A DNA stretch of 23,726 bases from Cryomorphaceae bacterium (GTDB taxonomy: Bacteria > Bacteroidota > Bacteroidia > Flavobacteriales > Schleiferiaceae). This document shows positions 1 through 7,385 of the stretch, piece after piece; the first letter of the stretch is position 1, and every line of letters begins with the position of its first letter. The position numbers were made by a program, and so were the translations under genes. The notes under the pieces were generated by a model. That model saw only the letters and a list, made by a program, of their open reading frames with translations, was not told the DNA's origin and searched no databases. The stretch lies in assembly GCA_003451355.1 (NCBI GenBank), contig DMDX01000104.1, forward strand, positions 12,169 through 35,894, read 5' to 3'.

Positions 1-617
1 GTCAAGAAGGTCATGAAGCGCTTGTTGGCAATCAGTATGCGGCTAAATACGCCAAGGTCCTCAACCAGATTCGTGGGATCCTCTCCGTTCAATTGCTTCA
101 GCGTGTTGCGCACACGGAGTAGCAAGTACAAGTTGATGAGCAAGAATCCGCCAAGGAGGTACACCAACCACGGTGATGAGTAGTCCCCACCTTCAGCCGG
201 TGCAGCAACCGCGTCAGCCGCCGGTGCAGGCGCCGCCTTTTTGTCGCCCTCAATGGTGTAGGCAAGAATGCTCTTGATGTCGTCGTCGGTCAACGCCGGG
301 AATGCCTGCATGACCGAACCGCCGTACTCTTCAAAGATGGCAATCGCGTCCCGATCGCCTGAGGCGCGGAACTCAGCATTGTTGCGAATCCACTTGAGGA
401 GCCATTCCTCTGAGCGACGCTGAGTCACGTCTCCGAGGGCTGGACCCACGAGCTTCTTGTCAAGCTTGTGGCAGCTCGCACAATTCGCTTTAAAAAGTTT
501 TTTGCCGGCTTCGGCGCTGACCTCGCCCGAGGCAGAGATGCTTAAGATACTGATTGACAGAATCGTAAGAAACGAGCGTCGAATCAGCGAAGCAATTGGT
601 GAGAAACGCATGCGCAT
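1..617 (-). CDS. actA: ActA-like membrane cytochrome c, N-terminal part (3' end outside window)
   Basis: The frame is open from an ATG at 617 to the window edge (about 205 residues), so the C-terminal part is missing. Visible in order: an N-terminal hydrophobic stretch (about 15-30) fitting a signal peptide or anchor; a class I cytochrome c domain with one CxxCH haem site (C46, C49, H50) and Met103 as likely sixth ligand; an Ala/Pro-rich linker (about 127-141); and a transmembrane helix (about 150-168). In Flavobacteriia this order, a monohaem domain, a helix and then a multihaem cytochrome c3-like part, is typical of subunit ActA of alternative complex III, the quinol:cytochrome c oxidoreductase that replaces bc1. 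Only the first haem is inside the window, so the ActA call is inference; a cbb3-oxidase or other c-type cytochrome subunit is the alternative. A second in-frame ATG lies two codons downstream of the chosen start. Confidence 0.72.
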   Translation of the reverse strand, partial: MRMRFSPIASLIRRSFLTILSISILSISASGEVSAEAGKKLFKANCASCHKLDKKLVGPALGDVTQRRSEEWLLKWIRNNAEFRASGDRDAIAIFEEYGGSVMQAFPALTDDDIKSILAYTIEGDKKAAPAPAADAVAAPAEGGDYSSPWLVYLLGGFLLINLYLLLRVRNTLKQLNGEDPTNLVEDLGVFSRILIANKRFMTFL

Positions 618-632
618 ACTATGGTATAATCG

Positions 633-648
633 GTGCCTTTTAAGGCAC
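633..648. repeat. Perfect 7-bp inverted repeat over the predicted cytochrome transcription start
   Basis: GTGCCTTTTAAGGCAC has two 7-base arms around TT. It sits directly downstream of the -7 box, over the predicted start of the cytochrome mRNA, so it could be an operator half of this divergent region or a small 5' hairpin. Confidence 0.45.
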
Positions 649-650
649 TG

Positions 651-658
651 CAAAAGTA
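651..658 (-). promoter_or_regulatory. Bacteroidota -7 box TACTTTTG upstream of the cytochrome gene
   Basis: A perfect TAnnTTTG box lies 33 bases before the ATG at 617. Transcription would start near 645 and give a leader of roughly 27 bases. No convincing TTG at -33 is visible; the expected place is taken up by the inverted repeat at 671-692. Confidence 0.55.
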
Positions 659-670
659 CGACAGAACGAG

Positions 671-692
671 GTCGGGCATAATTATTCCCGAC
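671..692. repeat. Inverted repeat GTCGGG-N10-CCCGAC, operator-like
   Basis: Two 6-base arms surround an AT-rich 10-base centre (CATAATTATT). The spacing of about 16 bp between arm centres suits a dimeric regulator binding one face of the helix. It overlaps the -33 region of the cytochrome promoter inside the 157-base divergent spacer 618-774. A terminator is unlikely because both flanking genes point away from it. Confidence 0.45.
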
Positions 693-761
693 ATCGGTAT
701 TTTTAATTTAAAACCGTTCTAAACAAGCGCGCTTCACAGGCGTACCCTCGCAAAAATCCGC

Positions 762-769
762 TACTTTTG
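762..769 (+). promoter_or_regulatory. -7 box TACTTTTG directly before the SPOR-domain gene
   Basis: A perfect TAnnTTTG box ends five bases before the ATG at 775, so transcription would start at about the A of the ATG, giving a leaderless mRNA. No clear TTG is seen at -33. Confidence 0.6.
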
Positions 770-774
770 AGCTG

Positions 775-1173
775 ATGATTGCATTGATACTCGCGCTTCA
801 CTTCAACACCCCGGATTCGGTGATCACTGGCCGCGGAGCAGCCCTTCATTCCTACTGGGAGTCGAGTGCAAACGCCCAGAAATCCGCTCGAAGTGCCAGC
901 GGTAGCCAGGGGGCCGAGCGCTACAGTGTTCAGGTGTACGCCGGACGCCGCGCGGACGCCAATGCGGTATTTGCCCGCCTCACTGATTCAGTGGGGGCCG
1001 TGGTGCCGGTGGTCCTGCATTTTGACGAGCCACAGTTCAAAGTTTTTGTAGGAGTGTACGGAAGTCGGCTCGAAGCCGAATACGCCCTGCGCAGGTGGCG
1101 TGCACGCTACCCGACGGCATTTGCCGTTCAGGCTCCGAATCAGCGATTCAAAAAGGGCTCGAGCGTCCGCTGA
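775..1173 (+). CDS. SPOR-domain protein (peptidoglycan-binding)
   Basis: A 132-residue protein with a short hydrophobic start (MIALILAL), a Ser/Ala-rich linker, and a C-terminal SPOR-like domain from about residue 49: YSVQVYAG opens the first repeat and FKVFVGVYGSRLEAEYALRRW the second. SPOR domains bind peptidoglycan strands lacking side peptides, usually at division or remodelling sites. The N-terminal segment is too short to call a good signal peptide, so export is uncertain. The last 34 bases overlap the end of the convergent thioredoxin gene. The leaderless-type promoter box five bases upstream supports this start. Confidence 0.75.
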   Translation: MIALILALHFNTPDSVITGRGAALHSYWESSANAQKSARSASGSQGAERYSVQVYAGRRADANAVFARLTDSVGAVVPVVLHFDEPQFKVFVGVYGSRLEAEYALRRWRARYPTAFAVQAPNQRFKKGSSVR

Positions 1174-1445
1174 AGCGCGGCCGCGGGAACAACGCCGGAC
1201 TGGCGCCACAGCACCTCACCGTTGCGAAAGAGTGCCAACGTGGGTACGCCCTGAATTCGGTAGGTCTGAGCCACCGAAGGGTTGCGGTCTACATCAATTT
1301 TGACGATGCGTAGGCGCCCCTCCATAAGTCGGTGCAGTTCCACCAGAATGGGAGCCATGCTCTTGCATGGCCCGCACCATTCTGCAAAAAAATCTACGAG
1401 GACGGGGTCGTCCCCTCCGACGAGTTCGTTGAACTTGGCGTTCAT
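1140..1445 (-). CDS. Thioredoxin
   Basis: A 101-residue single-domain thioredoxin with the active site WCGPC (C24, C27) and the cis-proline loop GVPTL. It reduces protein disulfides in the cytoplasm; no signal peptide is seen. The chosen ATG overlaps the TGA of the upstream double rhodanese as ATGA, which implies translational coupling; an in-frame start 11 codons earlier would lie inside that gene. Its place after two rhodanese genes suggests it reduces protein persulfides or disulfides formed by them, but this is inference. Its 3' end overlaps the SPOR gene on the opposite strand. Confidence 0.88.
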   Translation of the reverse strand: MNAKFNELVGGDDPVLVDFFAEWCGPCKSMAPILVELHRLMEGRLRIVKIDVDRNPSVAQTYRIQGVPTLALFRNGEVLWRQSGVVPAAALQRTLEPFLNR

Positions 1446-2101
1446 TTCTTGACCACCGGTTTGCGGGCAGCCATCCATGCGCCCATTCCGCCCTGAAGGT
1501 GGTAGACCTTGGTAAAGCCAGCCGCCTTGAGCTTTGAAAGTGCTTGACCGCTGCGGCCACCTGAACGGCAGTACATGTAAATGGGCTTGTCCTTGCCGAG
1601 TGCCGTCATCTTGGTCATGAAGGCCGCGTCGTAGAAGTCGATGTGCTTTGCTCCGGCAATCATGCCGTCCGCGACTTCGCCCGGGGTACGTACGTCTACC
1701 ACGATTCCCTTCTTGGACTCGCGCTCAAACGACGCGACGTCAAGGTTTTGGGCAGACATGATTCCGCTTGAGGCGAATACCATCAGTCCGACGATCCATG
1801 CGCGAAGGCGCGTCCATGGTCCACCGTTGAGTACGTGAGTGAATCCTTTCTGTTCCATAATCGATTTGGCCATTCCCGAGCGGTTGCCCGAGGCACAGCA
1901 AAGTACAAATTCTTGTTTGGTGTCCCTGAATTTTTTCGGAACCTGGGTCGCGAACTGATCCAGCGGAATGTTCACCGCTCCCGGTGCGTTACCTGAGGCA
2001 AATTCCCCAGGGCTCCGCACGTCAATGATTTTGGCGCCACGGGCTACCCATGTTTTGGGGTCCTCGGCCGGAGCGAATAGTTTTTTTAGAAATCCAAACA
2101 T
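1442..2101 (-). CDS. Double rhodanese with an internal hydrophobic segment
   Basis: A 219-residue protein with two rhodanese domains. Domain 1 (about 1-96) has the active loop C69-ASGN-R74. Domain 2 (about 117-213) has C178-RSGG-R183. Rhodaneses carry sulfane sulfur as a cysteine persulfide. Between them, about 99-117, lies RLRAWIVGLMVFASSGIMSAQ, which looks like a signal peptide with a cleavage site after SAQ. The protein thus looks like a cytoplasmic rhodanese joined in frame to the start of a secreted one, or a membrane protein with one domain on each side. The start MFGFLKKLF follows the upstream rhodanese stop by 8 bases. The fusion could be natural or reflect loss of a stop/start junction. 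Confidence 0.8.
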   Translation of the reverse strand: MFGFLKKLFAPAEDPKTWVARGAKIIDVRSPGEFASGNAPGAVNIPLDQFATQVPKKFRDTKQEFVLCCASGNRSGMAKSIMEQKGFTHVLNGGPWTRLRAWIVGLMVFASSGIMSAQNLDVASFERESKKGIVVDVRTPGEVADGMIAGAKHIDFYDAAFMTKMTALGKDKPIYMYCRSGGRSGQALSKLKAAGFTKVYHLQGGMGAWMAARKPVVKK

Positions 2102-2109
2102 GGCCTCAA

Positions 2110-2388
2110 TTACATTTTGTGAATTTGGACTTGTCCCCAGCCTCCGCCGTTGAAGAGGCCGTCGAGGCCTTGGGCTTGGAGGTACACCAGGGCCTGACCG
2201 CTGCGGTTGCCCGATGCACAGCACAGAACGACGGGACGTGGCATCTCCTTGATGGCTTCAACTTCGTCCGGAACTGTTTGAAGGGGAATGTTCACTGCTC
2301 CGCTGACGTGGCCGCCGGCGAATTCGCCTTCGCTGCGTACGTCAACAATGGTGGCGTTGGGATGATTTATGGCTTCGTTAATGGTCAT
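2110..2388 (-). CDS. Single-domain rhodanese
   Basis: A 92-residue rhodanese-like domain with the active loop C57-ASGN-R62, preceded by IVDVRSEGEF and followed by a C-terminal GGGW. It is clearly similar to domain 1 of the next gene (same CCASGNRSG stretch, same GAVNIPL), so the two are tandem paralogues. No signal peptide is visible. It probably handles sulfane sulfur in the cytoplasm with the downstream rhodanese and thioredoxin. A near-match box (GAATTTTG) lies about 20 bases before the start. Confidence 0.85.
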   Translation of the reverse strand: MTINEAINHPNATIVDVRSEGEFAGGHVSGAVNIPLQTVPDEVEAIKEMPRPVVLCCASGNRSGQALVYLQAQGLDGLFNGGGWGQVQIHKM

Positions 2389-2462
2389 GGCTTGATTTTT
2401 TAGTGAGGCAAAATTCCGCCATCTGCCAAAATCTGCGCGTGACCGCAGTCACCATTAAATGT

Positions 2463-3191
2463 TTAACCAGCCATCGTGTGGTAGACCGCCTGGACGTCCT
2501 CGTCTTCTTCGATCTTCTCAAGGAGCTTTTCGACGTCGGCCTGCTGCTCGGGCGTGACGATCTTGGTGTCCATCGGAATGCGTTCAAACCCAGACGTCAA
2601 GATTTCAAGTCCGCGCTCTTCGAGGGCCTTGGTGATGGCCCCATACTCGCTGAACGGGGCGTACATAAAGATGGTGTCGAGGTTTTTGTCTTCGTCGTGC
2701 TCGATAAAGAGCTCTTCGACGCCGTAGTCGATCATTTCAAACTCAAACTCCTCAAGGTCGATCGTGCCTTTGGGAATTTTGAAGTTGCACTTGCGCTCAA
2801 ACATAAACTCGACGGAACCGCTGGTCCCGAGGCTACCGTTGTACTTGTTGAAGTACGAGCGGACGTTGCCCACGGTGCGGGTCGCGTTGTCGGTGGCGGT
2901 TTCGACGAGGATGGCGATTCCGTGCGGAGCGTAGCCTTCGTAGACCATCTCCTTATAATCAGCCTGGTCCTTGCTCGTGGCGCGCTTGATGGCGCGCTCC
3001 ACGTTGTCCTTGGGCATGTTGGCGTCGCGGGCGTTCTGCATCAAGGCCTTAAGGCGCGAGTTGGCCTCAGGGTTGGGGCCGCTCTCTTTGACGGCCATGA
3101 TGATGTCTTTGCTAATGCGGGTAAAAACCTTGGCCATTGAAGACCAACGCTTCATTTTGCGAGCCTTGCGGTATTCAAATGCGCGTCCCAT
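2463..3191 (-). CDS. yebC: YebC/PmpR family protein (TACO1-like)
   Basis: A 242-residue protein of the YebC family at normal length, with the characteristic start MGRAFEYRKARKMKRW, the MPKDNVERAIKRA stretch and the YEGYAPHGIAILVE motif. Family members act as DNA-binding regulators or as translation factors that ease ribosome stalling at proline-rich stretches; which role applies cannot be told from sequence. It precedes the rhodanese genes on the same strand with a 74-base gap and has its own promoter box upstream. Confidence 0.93.
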   Translation of the reverse strand: MGRAFEYRKARKMKRWSSMAKVFTRISKDIIMAVKESGPNPEANSRLKALMQNARDANMPKDNVERAIKRATSKDQADYKEMVYEGYAPHGIAILVETATDNATRTVGNVRSYFNKYNGSLGTSGSVEFMFERKCNFKIPKGTIDLEEFEFEMIDYGVEELFIEHDEDKNLDTIFMYAPFSEYGAITKALEERGLEILTSGFERIPMDTKIVTPEQQADVEKLLEKIEEDEDVQAVYHTMAG

Positions 3192-3225
3192 GCGGAATAT
3201 GTGTTCGTTCGTAGTATTTGGTCTG

Positions 3226-3233
3226 CAAACCTA
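3226..3233 (-). promoter_or_regulatory. -7 box TAGGTTTG upstream of yebC
   Basis: A perfect TAnnTTTG box lies 34 bases before the yebC ATG, in the short gap after korB. It predicts a leader of about 27 bases, unlike the leaderless arrangement at many other genes here. Confidence 0.5.
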
Positions 3234-3246
3234 CGGCAGCGGTCTA

Positions 3247-4212
3247 CTATTCTACCGTCCAGGTGCGGCCGGAATGCAGTACGTCGTGAAGCGGGCGGGT
3301 CCCGGCTTGGTGGCTTGCCGCAAAGACCGGGCGTTCGGCGGCATAGAGCACTCCAAAGGGGCGCAGCGGACCTTCGAGCGCAGCGAGCGCAAAGGCTTTA
3401 AGGCGATCTGAGGGGTCGTGCACCCAAGCGTCCGCGAGGCTGAATTCGGAGCCGAGCTCTCGGATTTCGGGCCGACCTCCGTTCCACGCGAGGGCGTGGG
3501 TGGGCTCGGTTCCGCCCCAGACAAGGGGTTTGCCCGCCTCAAGAAATACAGAATGCAGCGCCTGTGTGGATTTGTCAGTCCAAACCTCAAACGCACCGTC
3601 GTGAAAGACGTTGCAGTTTTGGTAGATTTCGAGCAGCGCGGAACCTTGGTGGGCCTGGCTCTTGGCGAGCTGGTCGCGAAGGTGGGCTGGATTGCGGTCC
3701 ATGCTGCGGGCAACCCATGTGGCACCGGCTCCGAGCGCCAGTGTAAGTGGATTCAGCGGATGGTCGACGCTTCCGCGGGGGGTCGACTTGGTAACCTGAC
3801 CCTCTTTGCTCGTGGGCGAAAACTGGCCCTTGGTCAGCCCGTAGATCTCATTGTTGAACAGCAAGATGGGCACGTTTAGGTTGCGGCGAAGGGCGTGAAT
3901 GAGGTGGTTTCCCCCAATGCTCAGCGCATCGCCATCGCCGGTGATAATCCAGACGTCGAGGTCGGGGTTCGCCAACTTGATTCCGGTGGCTACCGCGGGG
4001 GCGCGGCCGTGCAGCGAATGGATTCCGTAGCTGTCGACGTAGTAGGGCAAGCGGCTGCTGCAGCCGATTCCGCTGACAACAACTGTGCGATTCGGGTCGG
4101 CACCTGTGCTCGCGAGTACCTCGGTGAACTGCTTCAGAATGCTGTAGTCGCCGCAACCAGGGCACCAGCGAACTTCTTCAGCGCTTTGAAAGTCTTTGGC
4201 GGTCAATTCCAT
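3247..4212 (-). CDS. korB: 2-oxoacid:ferredoxin oxidoreductase, beta subunit
   Basis: A 321-residue beta subunit binding thiamine diphosphate and a [4Fe-4S] cluster. Candidate cluster cysteines are in CPGCG (C17, C20), GIGCSS (C51) and YQNC (C200). The thiamine-diphosphate motif is GDGD (92-95) with the following NNEIYGLTKGQ. With the alpha subunit it would convert 2-oxoglutarate (or another 2-oxoacid), CoA and oxidised ferredoxin to the acyl-CoA, CO2 and reduced ferredoxin. The two-subunit form resembles KorAB of aerobes such as mycobacteria. Its ATG lies inside the last codons of korA (10-base overlap). Substrate choice between 2-oxoglutarate and pyruvate or branched oxoacids is not proven. 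Confidence 0.9.
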   Translation of the reverse strand: MELTAKDFQSAEEVRWCPGCGDYSILKQFTEVLASTGADPNRTVVVSGIGCSSRLPYYVDSYGIHSLHGRAPAVATGIKLANPDLDVWIITGDGDALSIGGNHLIHALRRNLNVPILLFNNEIYGLTKGQFSPTSKEGQVTKSTPRGSVDHPLNPLTLALGAGATWVARSMDRNPAHLRDQLAKSQAHQGSALLEIYQNCNVFHDGAFEVWTDKSTQALHSVFLEAGKPLVWGGTEPTHALAWNGGRPEIRELGSEFSLADAWVHDPSDRLKAFALAALEGPLRPFGVLYAAERPVFAASHQAGTRPLHDVLHSGRTWTVE

Positions 4213-5984
4213 AGCTCAGCGAGTTCTTCGGTGGTAAACGGCTGTCCGGTGGTTTTGCACACGGATTCCACGCGGCACGCCCACTCGCCCTGCAGGTGGT
4301 GTGCGAGCTGGCCCTCGTTCATTTCAACCACCACCACACGGCGGTAGCGCTCGGCGGTCGCCTTGAGGTCCGGGTGAAGGGGATGCATGTGGCGCAGGTG
4401 GATGTAGTCCACGTTCTGCCCCGCCGCGGCACGGCGTTCCACGTCGCTGCGCACCGCACCGTAGGTCGAGCCCCACGCAAGCACGAGCGTATCGGCTCCT
4501 GGGCATCGCTGGACGACCTCGAGGGGACCGTACAGGCGAGACGCCGCCTGGACCTTAGCAGCTCGGGCCGTGACCATCGCTTGGTGGTTGGCCGGTTCGT
4601 AGCTAATGCGCCCCGTCCCCACTTCACCCTCAAGGCCGCCGATGCGGTGGGCTCCGCCGGGGGTTCCGGGGGTCACCCAGGGTCGCACGCCGTGGGCGTC
4701 TCGGGCATAGGGTTCTTCGCCAGCGGAACCGCGGGGCGGTGTAATGCTCGGCAGCTCGCCAATATCAGGAATGCGCCACGGCTGGGCGCTCCCGGCAATG
4801 TAGGCGTCCGACAGCACGATGACCGGCGTCATGCACTCCACCGCGATCTTCACAGCGAGGAGCGTCGTATCAAACGCATCGGCGGCGCTGCGCGCAGCCA
4901 GAACGGGCAGCGGAGCCTCCCCATGCCGACCGTGAAGCGCCTGGGTAAGGTCGCTCTGCTCGGTTTTGGTAGGCAATCCGGTCGAGGGTCCTCCGCGCTG
5001 TACGTCAATGAGGACCAAGGGCAATTCGGTCATCACCGCCAGGCCCAGACCTTCGGCTTTGAGGCTCAACCCGGGGCCCGAAGACGCGGTCACGCCAATT
5101 CCGCCCGCAAACGAGGCACCCAAGGCAGAGGTTACCGCGGCGATCTCATCCTCGGCCTGAAAGACGGTCACGTACTCGGGCTGAAGCTTGGCCAACTCGT
5201 GCAAAATATCTGAAGCTGGCGTGATCGGATAGCTTGAATAAAGCATCGGCCTACCAAGCTGGTGTGCCGCTGCCGCAAGTCCAAGTGCCACGGCGTGCGA
5301 ACCATTGATGGTCTTGAAGGTTCCGCGCTCGACCCCCTGCTGCTCAAGTTCAACGCGGTAGTCCTGGACCTCGAGGGTCTCGGCAAAGTTGAGGCCCGCC
5401 TTGTAGGCCAAGATGTTGGTCTCGTCTCCGCGAAACAGAGCGCGGAGTTCGATCTCAAGGTCTGCTGCGGGCATGCTGTACATCCAGGTGAGGATTCCGA
5501 GCACCAGCATGTTGCGCGCACGCATTTTATCGCGCTGTCCCAGCGAAACCTCGGCAAGAGCGCCAAGGGTCAAGTCTTTAACCGGAACCTCGAGCACTCG
5601 GAATCGCTCACGAGCCGAGGCGAGCAAATCGGCATCAGCCGGGAGCTTCGCCAACGCGAGGCTTCGCGCGTCAAAACCCTCAGTAGCTGCGAGCAAGAGA
5701 CCACCTGGTTTGAGCTGGCCCGCATACTTTGTGTACGCGGCCGCATTAAACGCCACGAGGCAGTCGGCGCGCGCGCCGGGATCGTGAATGGCATCGGATG
5801 CGATGCGAAACTGAAAACCTGAAACGCCGCTAACGGTACCCTGTGGAGCGCGGATTTCGGCCGGAAAGTCCGACAAAGTCCGTACGTCGCGACCAGATTG
5901 GGCCGCTGCGCGCACGATTTGGCCTCCGAGCAACTGGATTCCGTCCCCAGAATCGCCCGCAAGAAGAACGACGACGCTACGCAT
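4203..5984 (-). CDS. korA: 2-oxoacid:ferredoxin oxidoreductase, fused gamma-alpha subunit
   Basis: A 593-residue subunit. The N-terminal third (about 1-190) is the gamma domain, starting VVLLAGDSGDGIQLLGGQ. The rest is the alpha (pyrimidine-binding) part with SSYPITPASDILHEL, TASSGPGLSLKAEGLG and the RGGPSTGLPTKTEQSDL stretch, ending in a C-terminal domain with HMHPLHP. This fused order is normal for two-subunit KorAB. The start MRSVVVLLAGDSGDG was chosen because it matches the family and overlaps the nfu stop by 8 bases; longer in-frame starts would lie within nfu. No ferredoxin gene is adjacent. Confidence 0.9.
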   Translation of the reverse strand: MRSVVVLLAGDSGDGIQLLGGQIVRAAAQSGRDVRTLSDFPAEIRAPQGTVSGVSGFQFRIASDAIHDPGARADCLVAFNAAAYTKYAGQLKPGGLLLAATEGFDARSLALAKLPADADLLASARERFRVLEVPVKDLTLGALAEVSLGQRDKMRARNMLVLGILTWMYSMPAADLEIELRALFRGDETNILAYKAGLNFAETLEVQDYRVELEQQGVERGTFKTINGSHAVALGLAAAAHQLGRPMLYSSYPITPASDILHELAKLQPEYVTVFQAEDEIAAVTSALGASFAGGIGVTASSGPGLSLKAEGLGLAVMTELPLVLIDVQRGGPSTGLPTKTEQSDLTQALHGRHGEAPLPVLAARSAADAFDTTLLAVKIAVECMTPVIVLSDAYIAGSAQPWRIPDIGELPSITPPRGSAGEEPYARDAHGVRPWVTPGTPGGAHRIGGLEGEVGTGRISYEPANHQAMVTARAAKVQAASRLYGPLEVVQRCPGADTLVLAWGSTYGAVRSDVERRAAAGQNVDYIHLRHMHPLHPDLKATAERYRRVVVVEMNEGQLAHHLQGEWACRVESVCKTTGQPFTTEELAELWN

Positions 5985-6210
5985 GATCCAACGCAACAAC
6001 CTCTTCGATTTCGGGCGCGTGACTTCGAACACTGTTCTCGACGCCGAGCTTGAGGGTGGTTTGGTTGACGTTACAGCCGTGGCAGGCTCCCAAGAGGCGC
6101 ACAAACACGCGTGGAACCTCGATTTTCACCAATTCGATTCCGCCTCCGTCGCTCTCGAGGAAGGGTCGCACTTCAGCAAGCGCCTTTTCGATGCGGTCCT
6201 CGAGCGTCAT
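5977..6210 (-). CDS. NifU C-terminal-like (Nfu) iron-sulfur scaffold
   Basis: A 77-residue protein made only of the NifU C-terminal domain: FLESDGGGIELV, then LLGACHGC with the cluster-binding CxxC (C43, C46). Such proteins hold a [4Fe-4S] cluster at a dimer interface and pass it to target enzymes. Its ATG overlaps the mrp stop as ATGA and its end overlaps korA, so it is expected to be made in step with both. The natural client in this operon is KorB, which needs a [4Fe-4S] cluster; that link is inferred from context. Confidence 0.92.
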   Translation of the reverse strand: MTLEDRIEKALAEVRPFLESDGGGIELVKIEVPRVFVRLLGACHGCNVNQTTLKLGVENSVRSHAPEIEEVVALDHA

Positions 6211-7343
6211 ACGTTGCGCTTGGTGGTTTTACAGCCGGCCATGGTCGTGATGCGCACGGCTTCGGTGGGCGGAAGGTTTGAAACGCGGTTCGCCAAGGCC
6301 GAAACGACATTGCGGGCCAATTCGATAAATGCATCTCGAACAGCACCGTCCTGCTGAAGGGCGGCGGGGCGACCCACGTCTCCGGCTTCGCGAATGCTCT
6401 GCACCAACGGAAGCTCCCCAAGAAAGGGCACGTCAAGCTGCTCGGCGAGGTTGCGGGCGCCGTGGCGGCCAAAAATGTGGTACTGCTCGTCGGGGTGTGC
6501 CGGCGGAGTGAAGTAGGCCATGTTCTCGGCGATTCCGAGCACCGGAATCTGAATGGCATCCATGCGGAACATACCCACTCCTTTGCGGGCGTCAGCCAAC
6601 GCCACCGCCTGAGGTGTACTTACCACGACCGCACCGGTAACGGGCAGGGCCTGGACGAGGCTCAAGTGAATGTCGCCCGTGCCGGGAGGCAGGTCCACCA
6701 GTAAAAAGTCGAGTTCGCCCCAATGGGTCTCCTGAAGCATTTGGTTGAGGGCCTTGGTGGCCATCGGGCCGCGCCACACGACCGCTTGGTCGGTTCCGGC
6801 AAAGAACCCAATCGACATGATTTTCACGCCGTAGGCCTCGACCGGGTCCATCTTGCGGACGCCGTTGACTTCAATTCCGCCCGGATTCGCGTTCTGTACG
6901 TCAAACATGATGGGCATGCTCGGCCCGTAGATGTCCGCATCGACCACCCCCACGCTAAAGCCCATTTCAGCCAGCGACACCGCAAGGTTGGCAGTTACCG
7001 TCGACTTACCTACTCCACCCTTGCCTGAGGCCACGGCGATGACGTGCTCGACCCCGGGAATAGGCTTGCCGCGCAGGACATTGGCATGTTCGGCCGGCGC
7101 CGGCGTGCGCACCTCAAGGTTCACCTTTACCGCCACTTTGGAGTCAATCGTGTGAACTGCCTTCATGAGGTCTACCTCAAGGCGTTTTTTTTGAGCGAGG
7201 GCGGCACTATCGCTTACCACATCCAGCTCAACTTCGCCGCCGAAGATCTGAATGTTCTTAACGTGGCTGGATTCGACAAGGAGTCCATTGCCACTGGCGT
7301 TGGTCACCTGCTGAAGCGCCTCAAGAACTGCTGATTTGGTCAT
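6207..7343 (-). CDS. mrp: Mrp/ApbC iron-sulfur cluster carrier ATPase
   Basis: A 378-residue P-loop ATPase with an N-terminal DUF59/MIP18-like domain (about 1-80) and the deviant Walker A GKGGVGKST (107-115), then DADIYGPSMP and VDLPPGTGD. Members load and transfer [4Fe-4S] clusters. The CxxC that many Mrp/Nbp35 proteins carry after ENMAYF is absent here (TPPAHPDEQYHIFG), so cluster binding must differ or use other residues; from memory this is usual in Bacteroidota. The start MTKSAVLEAL is set by a promoter box five bases upstream. It is the first gene of the mrp-nfu-korA-korB set. Confidence 0.93.
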   Translation of the reverse strand: MTKSAVLEALQQVTNASGNGLLVESSHVKNIQIFGGEVELDVVSDSAALAQKKRLEVDLMKAVHTIDSKVAVKVNLEVRTPAPAEHANVLRGKPIPGVEHVIAVASGKGGVGKSTVTANLAVSLAEMGFSVGVVDADIYGPSMPIMFDVQNANPGGIEVNGVRKMDPVEAYGVKIMSIGFFAGTDQAVVWRGPMATKALNQMLQETHWGELDFLLVDLPPGTGDIHLSLVQALPVTGAVVVSTPQAVALADARKGVGMFRMDAIQIPVLGIAENMAYFTPPAHPDEQYHIFGRHGARNLAEQLDVPFLGELPLVQSIREAGDVGRPAALQQDGAVRDAFIELARNVVSALANRVSNLPPTEAVRITTMAGCKTTKRNV

Positions 7344-7348
7344 AGCTG

Positions 7349-7356
7349 CAAAGGTA
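7349..7356 (-). promoter_or_regulatory. -7 box TACCTTTG directly before mrp
   Basis: A perfect TAnnTTTG box ends five bases before the mrp ATG, predicting a leaderless mRNA for the mrp-nfu-korAB operon. It sits in the 42-base gap after rlmN. No TTG is visible at -33. Confidence 0.58.
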
Positions 7357-7385
7357 GCACCCACGGCTCGGCGCCGCAGGTGGCA

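Noticed and set aside
2439..2452. GTGAC-CGCA-GTCAC inverted repeat between yebC and the rhodanese gene
   Set aside because: Five-base arms occur often by chance and it shows no T run or clear promoter relation.
2403..3140. 245-codon open frame on the + strand opposite yebC
   Set aside because: It mirrors the yebC frame and gives a low-complexity Val/Asp/Leu/Gly translation; yebC is a clear family match.
4296..5213. Long open frame (305 codons) on the + strand opposite korA
   Set aside because: It is a shadow of the GC-rich korA codons; its translation has no recognisable motif and is biased to Arg/Gly/His, while korA is unmistakable.
5965..6104. N-terminal extension of korA from an upstream start
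   Set aside because: It would lie within nfu, reads as Ser/Thr/Arg-rich shadow sequence, and the family start is MRSVVVLLAGDSGDG.
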